A stretch of 64,000 nt of DNA from Solimicrobium silvestre (GCF_002976435.1 NZ_PUGF01000006.1:62001-126000), one strand, 5' to 3'; counted from the stretch's first letter, positions 15,664-25,324 are shown. Translations and numbers: made by a program. The notes: generated from the sequence alone by a model not told the origin.

Positions 15664-17568
15664 TTAAATCAAAATCCTGCGACCAATCTCAACCACCTGA
15701 TCACACGGCAGCCGATAGAAATCGGTTACGTGCATGCTGTTGCGCATCATCACGGCAAATAACGTCCCTTGCCAACGCTTAAACAGTCCGGCATCTTCAT
15801 TGACCACCACTGTTTCCAATCCCAAATAATAAGTTGCCGCTTTTAAGTCCAACTCGCAAGATGAAAATGCCGGTTGTTGCAGCAACTTGGGAATATCAGG
15901 ACGATCCATAAAGCCGTAACGCGCACTAATTCGCCAAAAATTTGGAGCCAATTCAGTCATGGTAAATCGCTCTGCATCGCTAATCCAAGGCACCGTTTCC
16001 ACTACCACATTCACGGCGATAATTTTTTGTTGCAGCACTTGATTACGCTTCACATGCCAACGCATAACTGGCGGCGTACCTTCTGCCGTTCTAGTCAGAA
16101 AAACAGCGGTGCCAGCAACTCGGGAAATTTGTTGTGCTTCAATATCAGCCATAAATTGCGCAGCGGGTATGACGTTTTCATTGATCGCCTTTGAAACAGC
16201 CGCAACGCCGCGATGCCAAACCTGCATAACGCTATACACCAGCGCAGCCAGCAACAGTGGTACATAACCACCATCCAATAGCTTGACTAAATTTGCCGCA
16301 AAAAATCCGCCGTCAATAATCAAGAATACACCAGCGACCGCGCCACTCGCCCAGAGACTCCAACGCCATATTTCACGCATGGCAATAAACAATAATACCG
16401 ATGTCATCAACATGGTCAGCGACACCGCAATACCGTAGGCTGCTGCCATATTGTCCGACGATTTAAAAAACAAGGCCATGCCGACCGTGACTATCATCAG
16501 CGTCCAGTTGATAGTACCGACATAAATTTGTCCATAACCGAATTCCGACGTTTGCTTAATCTGTAGACGCGGCAACCAGCCTAATTGAATTGCTTGCCGA
16601 GTCATGGAAAATGCGCCGGTAATAATCGATTGGCTGGCAATCACGGTTGCCACCGCCGCCAGTAAAACCATTGGAATTAACAGCGGTGCTGGACATAAAC
16701 GATAAAAAATATTGTCAGCGGTTTCTGCACCGGAGAGCACCAGCGCAGCTTGCCCCGCATAGTTCAATAACAGGCTTGGGAATACAATCGCTGTCCATGC
16801 CAGACGGATCGGGCGTGCTCCAAAATGCCCCATATCGGCATAGAGCGCTTCCGCTCCGGTGACACATAAAAATACACCACCCAGCACCAGGAAACTGGTT
16901 AGCCCGTTCGACATTAAAAATTTCACACCATACATGGGATTAATCGCCACCAGCACCGATGGATGTTGAATGATGCCCCAAATTCCGAGTAGCGCAATAC
17001 ACAAAAACCAGACTGCCATCACCGGACCAAACGCTTTACCGATGCGCTCAGTACCCATCGGCTGAATCGCAAACAAGGCCAGCAAAATGACTACGGTGGC
17101 GGGCAAAACATAGGGCTTGGCCGCAGGGAACACGATATTTAATCCCTCCAATGCCGACAGAACCGAAATCGCGGGGGTAATCGCGCCATCACCATAAATT
17201 AGTGCCGCCCCCAACAAACCGGCCGCGACCACCAAAGGCCGTTTGCGCTTTTTAATTCCCAATAGTGCCATCAGTGCCAAAATACCGCCTTCGCCATTGT
17301 TATCAATGCGCATGGCAAATGACACGTACTTGACCGAAGTAACAATGATTAAGGTCCACAATAACAAGCTCAACAAACCAAGAATCACTGGAGCAGAAGG
17401 CGTGCCGCCAGATAAAGCCAACACCGTTTTCAGCGTATATAACGGACTAGTTCCAATATCACCAAACACGACCCCCAGCGCGGATAATCCTAATGCCGTA
17501 ATTCCTGCTTGCTGCTTATTGATTAGCAACGGTGTTTTAGCTGGTGCCAGCGGTGCTGCTTGCGACAT
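15664..17568 (-). CDS. kup: Kup-family potassium uptake protein
   Basis: This is a potassium-proton symporter of the KUP/HAK family in the inner membrane. The protein has 634 residues with about twelve membrane segments in the first 430 and a cytoplasmic C-terminal domain. Diagnostic motifs are GVVFGDIGTSPLYTLKT near residue 33, IYGDGAITPAISVLSALEG and VTGAEALYADMGHFG. The gene is divergent from the glutamate-synthase-like gene across an AT-rich gap. Confidence 0.95.
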   Translation of the reverse strand: MSQAAPLAPAKTPLLINKQQAGITALGLSALGVVFGDIGTSPLYTLKTVLALSGGTPSAPVILGLLSLLLWTLIIVTSVKYVSFAMRIDNNGEGGILALMALLGIKKRKRPLVVAAGLLGAALIYGDGAITPAISVLSALEGLNIVFPAAKPYVLPATVVILLALFAIQPMGTERIGKAFGPVMAVWFLCIALLGIWGIIQHPSVLVAINPMYGVKFLMSNGLTSFLVLGGVFLCVTGAEALYADMGHFGARPIRLAWTAIVFPSLLLNYAGQAALVLSGAETADNIFYRLCPAPLLIPMVLLAAVATVIASQSIITGAFSMTRQAIQLGWLPRLQIKQTSEFGYGQIYVGTINWTLMIVTVGMALFFKSSDNMAAAYGIAVSLTMLMTSVLLFIAMREIWRWSLWASGAVAGVFLIIDGGFFAANLVKLLDGGYVPLLLAALVYSVMQVWHRGVAAVSKAINENVIPAAQFMADIEAQQISRVAGTAVFLTRTAEGTPPVMRWHVKRNQVLQQKIIAVNVVVETVPWISDAERFTMTELAPNFWRISARYGFMDRPDIPKLLQQPAFSSCELDLKAATYYLGLETVVVNEDAGLFKRWQGTLFAVMMRNSMHVTDFYRLPCDQVVEIGRRILI

Positions 17569-18032
17569 AAATTATCCTATCAAGTCCATGAATAAGTGTC
17601 GCAGCATGTTTTGCGACAGTAGTTGAAAGTAGCAATTATTAGTTTTAAAGCCAGATGAATGGGCAAGCATAGCCGATTTAGCTAGCGCCATGGTGACAGC
17701 TCTGTGATATGGATAAGTTGAATTACTTTTGGTTCGATTTTTTTATTTTTCAGAATACCAGGGTATTTTTTAAAAAAATACCTCGATTAATAAATAAAGC
17801 TAATGAGCTAATAACATACTCATTAAAAAATGATTTTTAATCGATCGGAAAGCCATTGGATAGGTTAAATATTAAAATAAATATTAGGAGTATATGAATT
17901 CACTGCTTTTTACCAAAAATTTCAGCTAATTCTACGTAAATAAAAATGGCAATACTGCATCAGCCAACGTTGAAGCCCACAAGCAATGGAAAAGTGACTA
18001 CACTACCCGAATTATTAATCTTGGAGCCATCG
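17569..18032. other. AT-rich divergent intergenic region
   Basis: This gap holds promoters for kup (minus) and the downstream gene (plus). A 21-bp AT-rich dyad lies at 17762-17782 (GGTATTTTTT, one base, AAAAAATACC). No additional gene was seen. An in-frame ATG at 17946 would extend the next gene into this gap. Confidence 0.5.
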
Positions 18033-19658
18033 ATGCAAAATCTGTTTTTGCGCTACACCACGCTACTACTTTCTGGCGCCATCTTCATCTTCAGCCTGTT
18101 ATTTTTCAACGTACATGAAAGTATTAGCTGGTTGCTGGTCATTTCAGCCGCCTTAATTTGCATTGGTGTGCATGACATCATCCAGACCAAAAGCTCGATA
18201 TTACGTAATTACCCGATCTTGGCGCACTTCCGTTTTTTGTTTGAATTAATCCGCCCAGAAATTCGTCAGTACTTTTTAGAAGAAGATACCTCGCCCAATC
18301 CATTCTCGCGCAATCAACGTTCAATTGTTTATCAGCGCGCCAAACAACAGTTAGATAAACGACCTTTCGGCACGCAGCTCGATGTCTATCAGGCGGGTTA
18401 CGAATGGATCGGTCATTCCATTACCCCTGCACCGATCACCACCCACGACTTCCGCATCACCATCGGCGCAGATCGTGCCCAACCATACTCTGCCAGTATT
18501 TTTAATATTTCCGCGATGAGTTTTGGCGCGCTTTCTGCCAACGCGATCCGCGCTTTAAATCAAGGCGCACATAAAGGTAACTTTATGCACGACACTGGCG
18601 AAGGCAGCATTAGCCGCTATCACCGGCCAGAAAACGAGCATGAACAAGGCGGCGATTTAGTGTGGAATATTGGCTCCGGTTATTTTGGCTGCCGCAATCC
18701 CGATGGCAGTTTTAGCGAAGAAAAATTTACCGCCAACGCCAATCTTCCGCAAGTCAAAATGATTGAAGTAAAGCTCTCGCAAGGCGCCAAACCAGGTCAT
18801 GGCGGTTTGCTGCCCGGCAGTAAAGTGAGCGCAGAAATTGCGAAGGCACGCGGCGTAACGGAAGGCGTTGATTGCGTTTCACCTTCATCACACAGTGCAT
18901 TTAGCACCCCGATTGAATTGCTACAGTTTATCGAAAAATTACGCACCTTATCAGGCGGAAAGCCTACCGGTTTTAAATTTGCAGTTGGTCATCCATGGGA
19001 ATTTTTTGGCATTGTTAAAGCCATGCTAGTCACTGGCATACATCCCGACTTTATTGTTGTGGATGGTGGCGAAGGCGGCACCGGAGCAGCTCCGGTTGAA
19101 TTTACCGACCATGTCGGCGTGCCATTGCAGGAAGCGCTGTTATTGGTACATAACACGCTGGTTGGTTGCAATTTACGCGATAAAGTGAAGATTGGCGCGT
19201 CGGGCAAAATCATCACCGCGTTTGATATTACCCGCACCCTGGCGTTAGGCGCAGACTGGTGTAATTCCGCGCGCGGCTTCATGTTTGCGCTCGGCTGCAT
19301 ACAATCCCAAAGCTGCCACACCGACCGCTGCCCAACCGGTGTTGCCACGCAAGACCCACTGCGCCAACGCGCTTTATTTGTACCGGATAAAGCAGAACGG
19401 GTTTTCCACTTTCATGACAACACATTAAAAGCGATGTCAGAGCTCATCGCGGCTGCCGGACTGACTCATCCGAACCAATTACGTCCGCATCATTTAGTGC
19501 GCCGTGTTTCACCGGATCAGGTGCGCTTGGTATCAAGTTTGTTACCCTATCTAGCGACTGGTCAACTGCTTGAACCGGTGCAATTGCAAGGACTGCCAGA
19601 TGTCTACGCGACCTACTGGCCAATTGCTCAGGCGGAATCGTTTCATCCTATAAACTAA
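18033..19658 (+). CDS. FMN-binding glutamate synthase family membrane protein
   Basis: The protein matches the FMN and 3Fe-4S domain of glutamate synthase, fused to two N-terminal membrane segments. Glycine-rich FMN-site segments SAMSFGALSANAIRALNQGA, GEGGTGAAPVEF and KIGASGKIITAFDI are present. Three Cys in the CIQSQSCHTDRCPTG segment fit the 3Fe-4S site. It lacks the glutaminase domain, so it is not a full GltB, and its substrate is unknown. The ATG at 18033 (541 residues) has GGAG six bases upstream and is preferred; the ATG at 17946 would add 29 residues but has a poor ribosome site. Confidence 0.9.
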   Translation: MQNLFLRYTTLLLSGAIFIFSLLFFNVHESISWLLVISAALICIGVHDIIQTKSSILRNYPILAHFRFLFELIRPEIRQYFLEEDTSPNPFSRNQRSIVYQRAKQQLDKRPFGTQLDVYQAGYEWIGHSITPAPITTHDFRITIGADRAQPYSASIFNISAMSFGALSANAIRALNQGAHKGNFMHDTGEGSISRYHRPENEHEQGGDLVWNIGSGYFGCRNPDGSFSEEKFTANANLPQVKMIEVKLSQGAKPGHGGLLPGSKVSAEIAKARGVTEGVDCVSPSSHSAFSTPIELLQFIEKLRTLSGGKPTGFKFAVGHPWEFFGIVKAMLVTGIHPDFIVVDGGEGGTGAAPVEFTDHVGVPLQEALLLVHNTLVGCNLRDKVKIGASGKIITAFDITRTLALGADWCNSARGFMFALGCIQSQSCHTDRCPTGVATQDPLRQRALFVPDKAERVFHFHDNTLKAMSELIAAAGLTHPNQLRPHHLVRRVSPDQVRLVSSLLPYLATGQLLEPVQLQGLPDVYATYWPIAQAESFHPIN

Positions 19659-19667
19659 ATCCAAAGT

Positions 19668-19693
19668 TAAGCGAGCACAAGGTTGCTCGCTTA
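19668..19693. terminator. Hairpin between two convergent genes
   Basis: TAAGCGAGCA and TGCTCGCTTA form a 10-bp stem with a 6-nt loop, ten bases after the glutamate-synthase-like stop. It lies between convergent genes and could act on either strand. Confidence 0.65.
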
Positions 19694-19697
19694 TTCT

Positions 19698-20165
19698 TTA
19701 TGCCGATTTTTTTATTCCAATAAATACATCCACCGCCTGCTCACCTAAATACTGCTCAAAATCAGTTTTATAGCATCGAGCCTGTTCAGGATGTTGTTCA
19801 AAATATGCCCAGACTTGGCCCCACGTTTGAATCAGGGCCGCAGGCATTGCGCCACGCGCCTCAAATACCAAATAATCACCGTCACATATTGCGACATGGC
19901 TGAATTCGTGACCGGCTGCGCTCACCAAGGCACCGACGGTCAGATCATATTCACCGCTCGCATCGGACTCATAACCAGAATACACGCCAAACACGGCTGG
20001 CTCTGAAGGCTGATGCGGAATGCTATTCAGTGCATCCGTTGCGAACAACGTGCCCCACAGCGCTGGAATTTTGGCGCGTGATGAATCAAATTCATCGCAG
20101 TTTTTAGTCCTAACCGCCAAACCCGCGACCCTGAATTCAGTTACTTGCTTAATCAATGGCTTCAT
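19698..20165 (-). CDS. GyrI-like / AraC effector-binding domain protein
   Basis: This 155-residue soluble protein consists of a single SOUL/GyrI-type small-molecule-binding domain, the domain that senses ligands in AraC and MerR regulators but here without a DNA-binding part. Characteristic segments are TEFRVAGLAVRTKN at the start, AVFGVYSGYESDASGEYDLT in the middle, and DYLVFEARGAMP followed by IQTWGQVWAYF. The C-terminus VDVFIGIKK is also typical. Its ligand is unknown; stand-alone members can bind drugs or inhibit gyrase. Its start is divergent from the hemP operon. Confidence 0.85.
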   Translation of the reverse strand: MKPLIKQVTEFRVAGLAVRTKNCDEFDSSRAKIPALWGTLFATDALNSIPHQPSEPAVFGVYSGYESDASGEYDLTVGALVSAAGHEFSHVAICDGDYLVFEARGAMPAALIQTWGQVWAYFEQHPEQARCYKTDFEQYLGEQAVDVFIGIKKSA

Positions 20166-20271
20166 TATTGCTATTCCGTTAAAAAATAATCGCGAAATTT
20201 TATCATTGAATTAATACATTCATCGCGGTGCAAAAAAATCTTGCAAATAAGGCTAACTTCAATAATAATCT

Positions 20272-20292
20272 AAATAAGAATAATTATCATTT
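20272..20292. promoter_or_regulatory. Candidate Fur box upstream of hemP
   Basis: AAATAAGAATAATTATCATTT resembles the Fur consensus GATAATGATAATCATTATC, particularly in AATTATCAT. It ends 16 bases before the hemP start, in the place expected for an iron-repressed heme uptake operon. Assignment is by eye. Confidence 0.6.
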
Positions 20293-20308
20293 AGATTTGG
20301 AGTAGTGT

Positions 20309-20503
20309 ATGATTCCGTTAAAACAGCCCGTACCAGCTAGTCAGCAAGAAACTAAAGATGCCAAAAAGACCGAAAAAGTCGAAACATTGCGCATCCTGAG
20401 TAAAGACATCATGCGCAATTTACGCGAATTGGAAATTGATCATGAGGGCCGGATTTACCGCTTGCGTATTACCCAGTTGAATAAGTTAATTTTAACGGCT
20501 TAA
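20309..20503 (+). CDS. hemP: Hemin uptake protein HemP
   Basis: This 64-residue protein belongs to the HemP/HmuP family, found at the head of heme uptake operons and in some bacteria needed for full receptor gene expression. The conserved C-terminal part is LRILSKDIMRNLRELEIDHE followed by GRIYRLRITQLNKLILT. The TTTGGAG ribosome site is good. It is directly downstream of a Fur-like site and is the first gene of the operon that follows. Confidence 0.93.
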   Translation: MIPLKQPVPASQQETKDAKKTEKVETLRILSKDIMRNLRELEIDHEGRIYRLRITQLNKLILTA

Positions 20504-20532
20504 AACACCAGCCATTACAGTGAGAAATTTTC

Positions 20533-20838
20533 ATGATTAATCAATCTGCAAATGCCTCAAGCAGGCCTGAAATACTAATTGCTGCGGTGCTACATTTAAT
20601 GTCGCATTACAGCACCAATAACGCGCTCAATAAAGATCACGGTGTTTGCGTAAAGTTGGCAGCTGTTATCGAAAGACATTTGACGATTTTGTCTGAACTT
20701 CCCGACTTAGCACCCGTATTACGTGCTACCTGCGAGCAACTGTCGGAGCAATGGACAATGGTTGTGGAGCACACCATGCCGCAACAAAGCAAAAGTGGCT
20801 TGCTAGCACGCTGGCGCAATGGTGCGCAGCTCAACTAA
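20533..20838 (+). CDS. Hypothetical protein in the heme uptake operon
   Basis: This 101-residue soluble protein lies between hemP and bfd. The sequence is mostly helical, with ILIAAVLHLMSHYSTN near the N-terminus and a His- and Cys-containing middle (KDHGVCVKLAAVIERHL). It has no signal peptide, membrane segment or metal-binding Cys pair. The C-terminus is basic (LLARWRNGAQLN). I do not recognise the family. Its place within an iron-controlled operon suggests a role in iron or heme handling, which is inference. Confidence 0.75.
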   Translation: MINQSANASSRPEILIAAVLHLMSHYSTNNALNKDHGVCVKLAAVIERHLTILSELPDLAPVLRATCEQLSEQWTMVVEHTMPQQSKSGLLARWRNGAQLN

Positions 20839-20879
20839 CTGACCTGAACTAACCTTACTCAACAAAAAGTGAGAACAAA

Positions 20880-21101
20880 ATGATCGTTTGCGTTTGCCAT
20901 AATATTTCTGAAAGTCGTATCAAAACTGCTATCCAGCAGGGGATAAACAGTATGCCTTTGTTACGCGAGAATTTGGAATTAGGAACTTGTTGCGGCAAAT
21001 GCAAGTCATGCACGAAAAAAATTCTACGTGAATGTATGCCGCATGAAGATCACAAACACGGACAACATCACCCAATCCACTTTCATGCAATGGCTGCCTG
21101 A
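20880..21101 (+). CDS. bfd: Bacterioferritin-associated ferredoxin-like protein
   Basis: This 73-residue protein carries a BFD-like 2Fe-2S domain. The ligand Cys residues are visible as MIVCVCHNIS at the start and TCCGKCKSC in the middle. Bfd binds bacterioferritin and reduces the stored iron so that it can leave. The C-terminus has an unusual His-rich tail (EDHKHGQHHPIHFH), which may bind metal. The bacterioferritin gene itself lies at 29635 at the end of the same region. Confidence 0.9.
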   Translation: MIVCVCHNISESRIKTAIQQGINSMPLLRENLELGTCCGKCKSCTKKILRECMPHEDHKHGQHHPIHFHAMAA

Positions 21102-21118
21102 AGTAATGCATCGAACCC

Positions 21119-21790
21119 ATGCCGATACTTAAAACCCTATTCGCCAAACTACACCGCGCTACGCCGTTAATAATAATTATTGCTGTACATGTCAGTATCT
21201 TTGCGTTGTTGCAAAACAGCTTTTCCCCCAATACCGTCGCACCCGGTTTAGCTGTCAAGGAAGTCACCGTTAATTTTATTACCCCTGATCCAGTCAGCGA
21301 AGCACCGCCAGTACCAAAAGCATCTACACCACCAAAGACCGTGCCGATTGCTACGCCCGCTAAACCGACTATTCTGCCTACGCCTGTCGAAACAGCACTT
21401 GCAGCACCCGCACCAACTCATGAAGCGGTGAACACAACAACAGAAAGCGTAATTGCTCATCCTCAACCAGCTGAAACTACGCCGGTTGCAAGCACAGCAC
21501 CGGCCGTACCGAAAACAATTACGGGTGTAAGTTATTTGCAGGAACCACAAGTGGTCTACCCGATGATATCGAAACGCATGAACGAACAAGGACGAGTCCT
21601 GTTGCATATTTTGGTCGATGAATTCGGTGTACCGCAAAAAATAAAAATTCAACAATCATCGGGCTCAGAACGACTCGATGAAGCAGCCAAAGTCGCTGCC
21701 GCCAAAGCCCTATTTAAACCTTATCGCGAAGATGGTAAATCACAGCCCGTATATGTGGTGGTACCTATTAATTTTCGGCTCAATTCTTAA
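21119..21790 (+). CDS. tonB: Energy transducer TonB
   Basis: This 223-residue protein spans the periplasm and passes proton-motive energy to outer-membrane receptors. One N-terminal membrane segment (about residues 15-32) is followed by a Pro- and Ala-rich linker (residues 55-135). The C-terminal TonB domain has EPQVVYPMISKRMNEQGRVL and ends KPYREDGKSQPVYVVVPINF. It is in the same operon as exbB, exbD and a heme receptor, so it probably serves heme uptake first. Confidence 0.94.
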   Translation: MPILKTLFAKLHRATPLIIIIAVHVSIFALLQNSFSPNTVAPGLAVKEVTVNFITPDPVSEAPPVPKASTPPKTVPIATPAKPTILPTPVETALAAPAPTHEAVNTTTESVIAHPQPAETTPVASTAPAVPKTITGVSYLQEPQVVYPMISKRMNEQGRVLLHILVDEFGVPQKIKIQQSSGSERLDEAAKVAAAKALFKPYREDGKSQPVYVVVPINFRLNS

Positions 21791-21811
21791 TATTTAGATT
21801 GGATACTTACT

Positions 21812-22552
21812 ATGTCAGCCAACCCCTACAGCATCGAAACCCTACTTACAGACGGTGATTTTGTCACACGCGGCGTCACTTTTTTATTAATCGCTATGTC
21901 TATCGCTTCCTGGCTGGTGATTGTCACCAAATCATTGCAATTATGGCGCTATCGGCATTCATCAAAAGCCGCTGGGCAAACGTTTTGGGATACCACCAGC
22001 GTCTCTGAAGGCCTGTCTACTCTGGGTAAAGAAAATCCGTTTTCCGACATTGCTCAAGCTGGTGTGACTGCCATGCGCCACCACACTGCACATAAAGGTC
22101 ATTTACATGACCAGCTCACGGTTTCTGACTGGGTAACGCTGTCGTTACGTCAGGCGATTGATGAAACTACCGCAAAATTACAAGCTGGTATGGCGATCTT
22201 GGCCTCAGTCGGATCAACCGCTCCATTTGTTGGATTATTTGGTACCGTGTGGGGAATTTTGCATGCTCTGGTATCAATCGGCACGTCTGGTCAAGCCGGT
22301 ATTGAGCAAGTTGCAGGGCCTGTCGGCGAAGCATTGATCATGACGGCGCTCGGTTTGGCGGTAGCGATTCCAGCCACCTTTGGTTATAACGTATTAGTCC
22401 GCGGTAATAAAAACATCATCGCCAAACTGAATAAATTCGGCTTTGATTTACACGCCCTGTTTGTCACTGGCGCACGCTCAACAGATGAAACAAAAAACGC
22501 ACCGGCCAAGTTAGTTGCAGTGCCCGTAGTGGCTAATATGGGAGCTGCATAA
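21812..22552 (+). CDS. exbB: Biopolymer transport protein ExbB
   Basis: ExbB is the main inner-membrane subunit of the TonB motor, a proton channel of the MotA/TolQ/ExbB family. The protein has 246 residues with three membrane segments. Conserved segments include ASVGSTAPFVGLFGTVWGIL and VAGPVGEALIMTALGLAVAI. The stop overlaps the exbD start (TAATG). Confidence 0.95.
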   Translation: MSANPYSIETLLTDGDFVTRGVTFLLIAMSIASWLVIVTKSLQLWRYRHSSKAAGQTFWDTTSVSEGLSTLGKENPFSDIAQAGVTAMRHHTAHKGHLHDQLTVSDWVTLSLRQAIDETTAKLQAGMAILASVGSTAPFVGLFGTVWGILHALVSIGTSGQAGIEQVAGPVGEALIMTALGLAVAIPATFGYNVLVRGNKNIIAKLNKFGFDLHALFVTGARSTDETKNAPAKLVAVPVVANMGAA

Positions 22553-22971
22553 TGAGCATGGGTTCTTTATCTGACAGCGACGAAGACGACTTCAATCCCG
22601 AAATAAATACCACGCCGTTAGTCGATGTGATGCTGGTATTGCTGATTATTTTCATCATTACGATTCCCGTGCTCAACCACAATATCAAAATTGATTTGCC
22701 GCATGCCTCCAGCAAGGTAGATAAGGTGAAACCGGAAAATATTCAGTTAGCCATTGATGCCGATGGCCAACTGTTCTGGGATAAAGAATTACTCGACCAG
22801 AGCGAATTGCAAGCGCGTATTGCCAGTGCCGCATTAAAAGAACCGCAACCGGAATTACATCTACGCGCCGAACGGCTCACGCCATATGAAAAAATTGCTC
22901 AAGTCATGTCGGCAGCGCAGTCAGGTGGTTTAACCAAGATCGGTTTTGTTACCGAACCAGGAAAACACTAA
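22552..22971 (+). CDS. exbD: Biopolymer transport protein ExbD
   Basis: ExbD partners ExbB and carries the proton-binding Asp in its single membrane segment, here in NTTPLVDVMLVLLIIFIITI near residues 20-40. The 139-residue length is normal. The periplasmic domain ends with KIGFVTEP. It is translationally coupled to exbB. A 139-bp gap with a partial dyad at 23019-23039 separates it from the receptor gene. Confidence 0.95.
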   Translation: MSMGSLSDSDEDDFNPEINTTPLVDVMLVLLIIFIITIPVLNHNIKIDLPHASSKVDKVKPENIQLAIDADGQLFWDKELLDQSELQARIASAALKEPQPELHLRAERLTPYEKIAQVMSAAQSGGLTKIGFVTEPGKH

Positions 22972-23110
22972 TTTCAGCTTAGGATTTAAGACTAAGTTCG
23001 CTGGGAAATACCGGCGATGTAATAAGAATTACGTATTACTACTTTACCCTTCACTTACCTTCTAGCCAGCTTTCATGCCAGCGAATTGATTTATTATTCA
23101 CTGGAGAAAT

Positions 23111-25324
23111 ATGGCCTTTTTACATCAATCAAGTGTTGCAGTCGCCGTTACGCTGGCACTGCAACGCCTAGCTAATGCAGAGCAATTAGCTGACCCTATC
23201 CCCTTAGATGAAATCACCGTCACTGCTACGCGCAGTGCCAGCGATGTGAATAAGGTCGCCGCCACCGTCACGGTACTACCAAGCGAAAAATTAGATACCG
23301 GTTTGGTTCACGACATCAAAGACCTGGAACGGCTAGATCTCGGAATTTCGATACGACAGGCACCAACCCGCTTTGGTGCATCGTTTGGCTCCACTGGCCG
23401 CGCAGGGAATGAAGGCATTAATATTCGCGGATTGGAGGGCAATCAAATATTATTGCAAGTCGATGGAATTCGTCTACCGAACGCGTATTCATTCGGCCCG
23501 CAAAGCACCGGGCGTGGCGACTATCTCGACATGGATTCCCTGAAAACCGTTGAAATTTTACGCGGCTCCAGCTCGTCTTTATACGGTAGTGATGGTTTGG
23601 CTGGCGCAGTCAGTTTTATTACTAAAGATCCTGAAGATTATTTCGACTCGGCTGACAAAAACACTTACTTCAGCGTAAAAAATGCCTTTAACTCATTGGA
23701 CAATAGTTGGGGTTTAACTGGCACTGCGGCACTGCGTAATGATCAGCTACAGGCCCTATTATTACTGTCACATAAACAAGGGAACGAAACCAAAAACATG
23801 GGCGATCGTGACGCGCCCAACTTCACTCGCGACCAACCCAACCCACAAGACAAAAAAAGCGACTATGCGCTGGCGAAACTGGTGTTCAATATCGATGCGC
23901 AACAGCGTATTAAACTCACTGCCGAAAGCCTACGCCGCGACAGCGATACCAATGTTCTCACTGCTCGCCTGGCACCGCCACCGCCTGCATCCGACAACAC
24001 ATTAATTGTGCCGCCGTTACGCCCAAATACGGTGCTCGATTTGCAGGCCGCCGATAACCTACAGCGTGACCGCTTCAGCTTGAATTACATCTACGAGGAG
24101 AATAATAACCCTTGGTGGCAAACCGTAGATTTGAACGCTTACCATCAGTCCAGTGAAAACCAGCAAGCCAGCTTTGAAACGCGTAATACCGCAGCAAACC
24201 GGATACGCGACAACAGCTACTCTCAAGACACCACGGGCATCAGCGCGCAATTCAACAGCAAACTAGGACAGCAACAGCAATTAATTTACGGCGCTGACTG
24301 GAGTCGCGCCAACATCAGCTCGCTACGTGACGGCACCGTGCCAGGCAATGGGGAAACATTTCCCACCAAAGCGTTTCCCGACACAACTTACTCACTGTTC
24401 GGCGCTTTTCTACAAGATGAAATCCAGGTCGGTAACTGGAATATCACCCCAGCACTGCGTTACGACAAATACACATTAACCCCGCACACAGACGGGCAAT
24501 ACAAAATTAGTTCTGCTGCATCAAACGGCAATTCTTTTTCACCAAAACTAGGCGTTGTCTATCAAGCCCAGCCGGGATTAAATTTATTTGCACAATACGG
24601 ACATGGCTTCCGGGCTCCGACGCCGGAGATGGTTAACAACGGTTTTTCCAATCCGGCTCATGGCTATGTCACCATTTCCAATCCGAATTTAAAACCGGAA
24701 GCAAGCAACAATTTTGAACTCGGCCTACGCGGCCAAACCGGCACCTTACGCTACAGCGTCAGTGCCTTTATAGGGCGCTATAGCGACTTTATCCGGCAAA
24801 CCATAGTAAGCGGCGCTGGTACACCAACCAACCCTACCGTTTATCAATATGTGAATATGGACAAAGCGCAAATACACGGCATGGAAGCGCGTGCCAAATG
24901 GGAAGTGAATCCCAAACTCAATGTGTTGGCGGGGCTGGCGATTACACGCGGCAGTCTGGAGCAAAACGGAATTAGCAATCCCCTTGATACGGTTGATCCC
25001 GCCAAACTCAATTTAGGTATTAATTATCAGTTCAGCGATGCGTGGAGCAGCAATGCCACGCTTACCCATGTTGCCGCCAAATCTGCCAGTCAAAGTGAAT
25101 TCGGAAACCGTGATTTTTTACCGGGTAGTTATCAGGTTTTTGATCTGAGTACCCAATACCGCTTTAACAAAAACTTAAGCGTGAACGCAGGAATTTTCAA
25201 CCTGTTCAATCACAAATACTACCAGTGGTCAGATGTCCGAGGAATAGCGGCCAACTCCGTGTTCAAGGATGCTTATAGCGCTCCAGGCCGCAATGTCAGT
25301 TTAAATATCACGTATCAATTTTAA
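23111..25324 (+). CDS. hmuR: TonB-dependent heme/hemoglobin receptor
   Basis: This 737-residue outer-membrane receptor imports heme, probably from hemoproteins. It has a signal peptide, then a TonB-box-like segment (DEITVTATRSA) and a plug. The barrel contains the two heme-receptor hallmarks FRAPTPEM and NPNLKPEASNNFELG. The C-terminal residue is Phe, as expected for barrel insertion. The assignment is supported by its place between tonB-exbBD and hmuSTUV. Whether it prefers free heme, hemoglobin or another carrier cannot be read from sequence. Confidence 0.94.
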   Translation: MAFLHQSSVAVAVTLALQRLANAEQLADPIPLDEITVTATRSASDVNKVAATVTVLPSEKLDTGLVHDIKDLERLDLGISIRQAPTRFGASFGSTGRAGNEGINIRGLEGNQILLQVDGIRLPNAYSFGPQSTGRGDYLDMDSLKTVEILRGSSSSLYGSDGLAGAVSFITKDPEDYFDSADKNTYFSVKNAFNSLDNSWGLTGTAALRNDQLQALLLLSHKQGNETKNMGDRDAPNFTRDQPNPQDKKSDYALAKLVFNIDAQQRIKLTAESLRRDSDTNVLTARLAPPPPASDNTLIVPPLRPNTVLDLQAADNLQRDRFSLNYIYEENNNPWWQTVDLNAYHQSSENQQASFETRNTAANRIRDNSYSQDTTGISAQFNSKLGQQQQLIYGADWSRANISSLRDGTVPGNGETFPTKAFPDTTYSLFGAFLQDEIQVGNWNITPALRYDKYTLTPHTDGQYKISSAASNGNSFSPKLGVVYQAQPGLNLFAQYGHGFRAPTPEMVNNGFSNPAHGYVTISNPNLKPEASNNFELGLRGQTGTLRYSVSAFIGRYSDFIRQTIVSGAGTPTNPTVYQYVNMDKAQIHGMEARAKWEVNPKLNVLAGLAITRGSLEQNGISNPLDTVDPAKLNLGINYQFSDAWSSNATLTHVAAKSASQSEFGNRDFLPGSYQVFDLSTQYRFNKNLSVNAGIFNLFNHKYYQWSDVRGIAANSVFKDAYSAPGRNVSLNITYQF

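Noticed and set aside
17762-17782. AT-rich palindrome between kup and the glutamate-synthase-like gene as a terminator
   Set aside because: The region is a divergent promoter gap, not the end of a gene, and the stem is almost only A-T pairs.
23019-23039. Partial dyad GTAATA...TATTAC before the heme receptor as a Fur site
   Set aside because: Only the outer six bases of each arm match and the centre does not fit the Fur consensus.
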